Part shown: positions 59,549 to 64,000 of the stretch, piece after piece | Position numbering within the stretch: the stretch's first letter is position 1 | Layout: each line of letters starts with the position of its first letter | NCBI GenBank assembly: GCA_010093685.1 | Contig: MU006239.1 | Location: 352,638 to 416,637, forward strand | Source of the DNA: Ophiobolus disseminans | Taxonomy: Eukaryota; Ascomycota; Dothideomycetes; Pleosporales; Phaeosphaeriaceae | Length of the DNA: 64,000 nt | Reading direction: 5' to 3' | Translations under genes and position numbers: made by a program | The notes under the pieces: model-generated | Seen by the model: the letters and a program-made list of their open reading frames with translations, nothing else | Database searches by the model: none | What the model was told of the DNA's origin: nothing

Positions 59549-60610
59549 ATGGCTTCCAACGGTACCAACTATGAAGCACTGGCAGACCAGCTCGAGCCAA
59601 TTCTGAAGGACCTTGAGAGCGCCGCAGCTAAGATAGGCAATGACGCCACACGTCGCCGCTTAGTGGAGGGCGGGCGTAGGCTTTCTGTTGCTCTAGAAAC
59701 GAACAGAGAGACACTGCGCAGAATTGGCTACGCAGTATGTTGAATATTCGCTTCACAATTTCGTAGCTCACGACTACCACTATCAGCATCTCCAACTGCC
59801 CTTTGCCCCTCGTTGGTGTGAAAAGCAAGTTGTTTGCCACGTTAACAGCCGAACCTCGTCCTTTGAAGATAAAAGATATATCTGAAAAGACTCGCATTCA
59901 CCTGAACCTATTAAGCACGTGTGTTCATGCCCTTTTCTCTCTTGAAGTAAATGTTGAATCATCTTCAGAGAGGCTACTACGCTATTACTAAGCCACAGAA
60001 GTCACAGCCCAAAGTGACGACGACACCTACCAAGCAACCAACATAACACGCGCTCTCAGAAACGACGACCACGTCAACTCTCTCCGATAGACGTAAGTTT
60101 GATCTTCCCGCTCACAATACCCAGTGTTGACACTAATCCTCCAAACAGACGCAGAATTACCGCCCACGGAGCCCTCAACCTCCCTGACTGGCTCGAGGAG
60201 ATCGAATACAAAGATCCCGTCGGCATTCTCCCCACCGCCTGGAGCACCACCCTCAACATCGCAGACAAGCATCCCTACGCATGGCTAGCCCATGACCCGT
60301 GGGCACTGGAACTCGCGCAAACGCATATGCTAGTCCAGCGCAAGGGCCGGCCGCTGTTCTTTGATGCGTTGAACTTTGAAGAGCGCTTTGCGCAAAACAC
60401 GGATAGCGAGACTATTGTGAACTGGAGAAGCAATTCCCGCATTTGAAGGGTAGGGGTGCTGCTGTAGGATAGGCCGGGGGTAGGGATGCCGGAGAAGGAG
60501 GAGCTCGAGACACTGGGCATTGAGGCGGAGGTGCATGATAATTTTACACCGCAGACTGTCAAAGGTATGATGGGCCCTTCAAAGGACAGAGCGGGGAAAA
60601 GGGATCTCGG
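59549..60610 (+). pseudogene. Second O-methyltransferase, broken and truncated
   Basis: The gene starts MASNGTNYEALADQLEPIL and follows the same class as its neighbour but is only distantly similar. Introns at 59,735-59,786 and 60,093-60,148 have good borders (GTATGT/CAG, GTAAGT/CAG). A one-base shift near 59,803 separates HLQLPF from PLVGVKSKLFATL. The middle segment LNLPDWLEEIEYKDP to ALNFEERF (60,170-60,390) is well preserved. After DSETI (about 60,415) the text jumps to ELEKQFPHLKG, so motif I has been deleted. A shift follows, then DRPG and a degraded EELETLGIEAEVHD. The catalytic end is missing because repeat DNA begins at 60,646. It presumably once made a methylated metabolite together with nearby enzymes. 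Confidence 0.7.
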
Positions 60611-60645
60611 TTGACGCTCTTTTGGGGCCCGGACGTTCTATCTCC

Positions 60646-61220
60646 CAGACTCCGCAACAAACAAACATGAATCAAATATTTGATTTGTTTGTTTGGTAAC
60701 TACTAAACAAACAAATCAAGTACAAGTAGCTTATTTTTACTGAATAGACAATCATTAACGATTGTAAAAGTTTTAAATATTTGTAAGTATTTAGTGTTTT
60801 ATTAGGCTAAGTTAGGCAATTAGTTAGATTGTAGGCGCGTTAACTATAGTGTTTTAGTGTTCCAAATTTGCTATCGAAACTCGCCTCTGACAACGCTAGC
60901 GCACTCTATTAACCTTAGCCTAACTAACGCGCGCAATTCTGTAACAATTAAAGTATTGCAATGTCTACTATTATACCTCCTAGAGCTTCTAAGAAGCGTG
61001 CGCATTTATTAAATATTTCTACAACCTGAACAAAGCGATTAAGAATATTAGTAACTCTACTACTACCTATAAAGCCCTTACAAGCTTAGAAGAGGCAGTA
61101 GCTTAAGTTGTAATCTTAAGAATTACTATCTACGCCTACTAAGAGTAGCTATACTAGCACTAGCTCCGTTGCAACAACAATAGAGATAGCTAAGAATAGC
61201 TATATTAATAATAGTAGCAA
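60646..61220 (+). mobile_element. Unidentified repeat terminus, same as at 1,877
   Basis: It begins CAGACTCCGCAACAAACAAA, as does the remnant at 1,877, followed by an inverted AAATCAAATATTTGATTT-like palindrome (about 60,670-60,700). A degenerate plus-strand frame starts at 60,961 (MSTIIPPRASKKRAHLL). The CAG terminus would suit a hAT element, but no second end or target duplication is visible because Gypsy-4 is inserted at 61,221. Confidence 0.4.
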
Positions 61221-61405
61221 TGTCACGCCCCTTTAGGACACCGATTAGGCGGAGCCTCCGGAGACCTATCGGGCTAGCCTCGGGTCACGTGTAGCCCCGT
61301 ATAAATACCCCAAGTAGAGCCTTATTTGAGTCCCTTAAGGATTTATCTTACTTTAATACTACTTAGTATACTTATCCTTTGACTTCTACCTACAAACGCC
61401 TTACA
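61221..61405 (+). repeat. Gypsy-4 5' LTR
   Basis: It starts TGTCACGCCCC and ends CCTTACA (185 bp). It contains a TATA box (GTATAAATA, 61,300-61,308) and, about 30 bp downstream, AAGGATTTA (61,337-61,345). This is the reverse complement of TAAATCCTT just outside the LTR (61,409-61,417). Confidence 0.65.
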
Positions 61406-61499
61406 ATTTAAATCCTTCCTACTTCTTCTTAGAAAGGTAGTTGTTATTAGGACCTACACTATACTGTACTTGCAAGTATAGTAAATACTTGCAACGCTA

Positions 61500-63282
61500 G
61501 CCTTAACAAAAGCAAGGGCGTAGCCCGCAACACTCCTAACGCTACGGCGTTAGACGCCTAAGAGCGTGTGCTAGAGGAGAACTAGCAGGAGCAGCTAAAC
61601 TAGTAGCTTTATTAACTATCTAGGTCTAGTGCTTCTAGATTCTATAAGGTTAAAGACGACAACAATAGCAAGGACGCCTATAGCACGCCGCGCGCTAACT
61701 CCATAAGGCATGCCTCTAACTCTAAGGGATTAATGCTACCGCGTTAGATGCTATCCAAGCTAGGATCCGCCGCACTAACTCTAGGTCGGCTAACCTCCGG
61801 CACTTAGTTAGGCTATAGCAGGGCCCTACCTCCTGCAGGAGGTCGGTCCCTAGTGCAGAATGCACTAATCCTACCCTCGCGAGGAATAGAACGTAATCCT
61901 TCGCTCTTTAGCAACATGCCTATAGCTCTACTAGGTAGACCTATTCTAACTTAATTAGGCTAGGGGTTTATTAAAGCACTCCTCTAAAGCAAGTTTGCGG
62001 CTAAGGACAGGGGCGCCTCTAAGAAGGTATTAGCCCGCTAGCAACGTCGCATCAATAATGCGTCTAGGGCTCTTATACCCACTAAGCAAGCTACGGAGCG
62101 TACTTAGGCCGTAAGACGCGGCGGCGAGACTAATGCGTACCTTAAACAACATTAGCACCTAACCTAAGTTAGATAAGGCAAGTCGTGTACTAACGCCCTA
62201 GCAGGTGCAGCAATAGATTAGGGATGTTAATAGTAGCTTCTAATCTGTTTAAGCATTAGTTAACAGCGCTACGCGCACGTACTAGGCGCTAGGTACTATC
62301 TAGTACTCTGTCTACTAAGAAGTGCTTTAGTAGAGGGTCTTAGATAGAGTTATTACCTTCTACGTAGAACTCTACACTAAAGAGCTGCGGCTTGTTTAGG
62401 ACCCGCTATTAACTAGGTACTAGAACTATATGTCGTTCTAGAACTTTGCATAGCACAGTAGCGATATAGTAAGTAGCTTTCTTCTCTAGTTAAGTAAGAA
62501 AGAAGCACTATTAAATTAAAGCTTCTTTAAAACGCCTAAGGGCGACAACAATAATAAGCTGAAGATCTCCTTTGTATAGGCTTGTTTGCCTTAGGCGTAT
62601 TAGAAAGAGATGCGTCGCAATTTGCTTAAGACTATACAAACCTAGGAAGATTTTGAGCGCGCTCTCTGTAACGCAGAGGCTGTAGCTAAGATTGATTCCG
62701 ACGTTGCCCTAGTAGCGCCCTAAGGGGCCTCTAGCGATAGGTATAACTATAGCAAGCGACATGCCTTGCAAGCTAGCAATTAGTACCTAGGCAAAAGGTA
62801 GGATAGGAAATACTCCTTATCTATGCTGTCGAGAGACTAGTCTCTAGCGCACAACGCGCCTTATGTCTCTAGTAGTAACGCTAAACAGCGCGGTAACCGC
62901 CTATAGCAGAACAACTAGAGCGGCGGTAGTAACTAGAACTATAGTTACTAGCACAACTAGAAACTACACTAGAAGAACAAAAGTAATTAATAGAACTAGC
63001 TACTAGCTAACAATGTAGGAAAAGGCAAGCCCTAGTTAGGAATATTGCCCGCCTAAAACTAGAGCTAAACACTAAGGGAAAGCAGCTTCGTATTGCAGTA
63101 GATGTTAAAGTTATAGGACCTAATAGTGCCCTAACTAAGCTCTAAGCCTTATACGACTTAGAAGCAGAAATTAATCTTATTTAGACTAAATGTGTAGAAA
63201 TTTTAGGTCACGCACAGGTTTCGGCTAAGAACTATCCTATCGCTAAGTCTCTTAATAATAACGACCTCCGCATTAATAGAGT
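61500..63282 (+). pseudogene. Gypsy-4 gag and protease, truncated by Copia-4
   Basis: A plus-strand frame with RIP-type stops. An N-terminal Ser/Arg-rich part is followed by a gag-like region around 62,340-62,480 (FYVELYTKELRL, then YMSFWNFA after allowing for stops). An aspartic-protease-like segment lies near 63,090-63,190 (ALYDLEAEINLI, matching ALxDSGAExNLI with two changes). No knuckle is evident. The element is cut at 63,283 by Copia-4, so reverse transcriptase is not in the window. Its sequence differs from the gag of Gypsy-1, -2 and -3. Confidence 0.55.
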
Positions 63283-64000
63283 TGTCAGATTTGATGATGT
63301 ATTAGACCTCGATAATAGATTAGATGAATTGATGATGATGTTGTATTCTAGTGTTCTCTTAGTTAAGTGCGGAGTTTAACTAGGTGTCAGATCTAGTACT
63401 AGTGTGCTAAGGCGCTTGTGCCGGCCCCTCCTGTTTCTTTCAGTGTTAGTAGCCTCATAGCACCCCTAATATCTGACACACCCTCTTAGCTTAGATGTAT
63501 TTGCAAGCTAGTAACCTTAGGTGATAATAAGGTCCTTAAGTTTTGCTTAAAGTTCTTCTAATTGTGCCTCCTTAGTCACCTTGTGTAGTAATACCTTAAC
63601 TAATCCAACTTAATAAAGGAAGTTTAGCCACTTGTTGCCTAGCAACACCTTAGTGAAGCTATCTGCAATTATTTCTAATAATTGAATGTATTCTATAGTG
63701 ATCTTTCCACTTGCATCCTCCTGTCTTATCTAGTGGTTGTGAATGTCTACATGCCTAAGCTTTGTTTAAAGCTTTGATATCTCTTTTGTGACTAGTCTAA
63801 TAGTCTGCATGTTGTCGCACTAAATCGTGATTGTGTTAGATAGAAGCTAGATTTAGAGCTCCTTAAGTAGGCGTGATGTGAAGAGGGCTTCCTTAGCTAC
63901 TTAGGATAGGGCTAGGAGTTCTGCCTTAGTGGTGGATGTAGTGACAGTGTCTTGCTTGCTAGCTCTCTAGGCAATAAGGCTATTGAAGAGCTTAATTGCA
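63283..64000 (-). mobile_element. Copia-4, 3' LTR and end of pol, continues beyond the window
   Basis: A 196 bp LTR (63,283-63,478) of the Copia-1 family on the minus strand, then the polypurine tract and the RNase H end of pol to the window edge. It matches Copia-1 about 11,920-12,440. It keeps more C and G than the other copies and is therefore among the least RIP-altered. RIP-type stops are present all the same. Confidence 0.8.

Overview
The window looks like chromosomal DNA of a filamentous ascomycete (Pezizomycotina, possibly a Dothideomycete). The intact gene has 47-72 bp introns with GTAAGT/GTATGT donors and CTAAC-type branch points. Most of the sequence is a graveyard of LTR retrotransposons, LINEs and MITEs. 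Their reading frames are destroyed almost only by TAG/TAA codons at Trp and Gln positions, the C-to-T/G-to-A signature of repeat-induced point mutation (RIP). No long open frame survives in the repeat blocks.

Layout. 1-1,455 is moderate-GC DNA with no recognisable gene. 1,464-50,280 is a nested repeat block. Gypsy-1 (minus strand, 2,991-14,521) is a chromovirus interrupted by two hAT-like foldback elements in its LTR, a 376 bp MITE and a complete Copia-1 (7,379-12,639). Next come a foldback fragment, one LTR of a small family (LTR-X) with an accessory gene antisense to it, LINE pieces on both strands with a tandem array and a solo LTR, and a complete Copia-2 (25,338-30,805). A second MITE-bordered gypsy (Gypsy-2, 32,340-35,968) follows. 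Its 5' LTR is split by Copia-3 (36,090-49,311), which itself holds a complete Gypsy-3 (38,798-46,417) and a solo LTR.

50,400-60,610 is a gene island with little RIP, a decayed secondary-metabolism neighbourhood: an NmrA-like 3' fragment, a cytochrome P450 pseudogene, a SAT4/PTH11-type membrane protein gene split by a Fot1/pogo transposon, one intact five-exon O-methyltransferase-fold gene (57,194-58,678, minus) and a truncated second O-methyltransferase (59,549-60,610, plus). 60,646 to the end returns to repeats: a terminus shared with position 1,877, a fourth gypsy (LTR, gag, protease) and the 3' end of a fourth Copia element.

Main points for follow-up. (1) Gypsy-3 and the LTR-X element each carry a multi-exon gene antisense to the retrotransposon, next to the 3' LTR, with a shared Cys pattern and a shared intron position; I know of no described counterpart. 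(2) Three gypsy families show a primer-binding site complementary to their own LTR just downstream of a TATA box, which fits Tf1-like self-priming. (3) The Copia families share a primer-binding site matching the anticodon arm of tRNA-Lys(CUU) up to nucleotide 39. (4) The only intact host gene is an O-methyltransferase-fold protein with Arg where the catalytic His is expected, a candidate non-methylating (pericyclase-like) enzyme.
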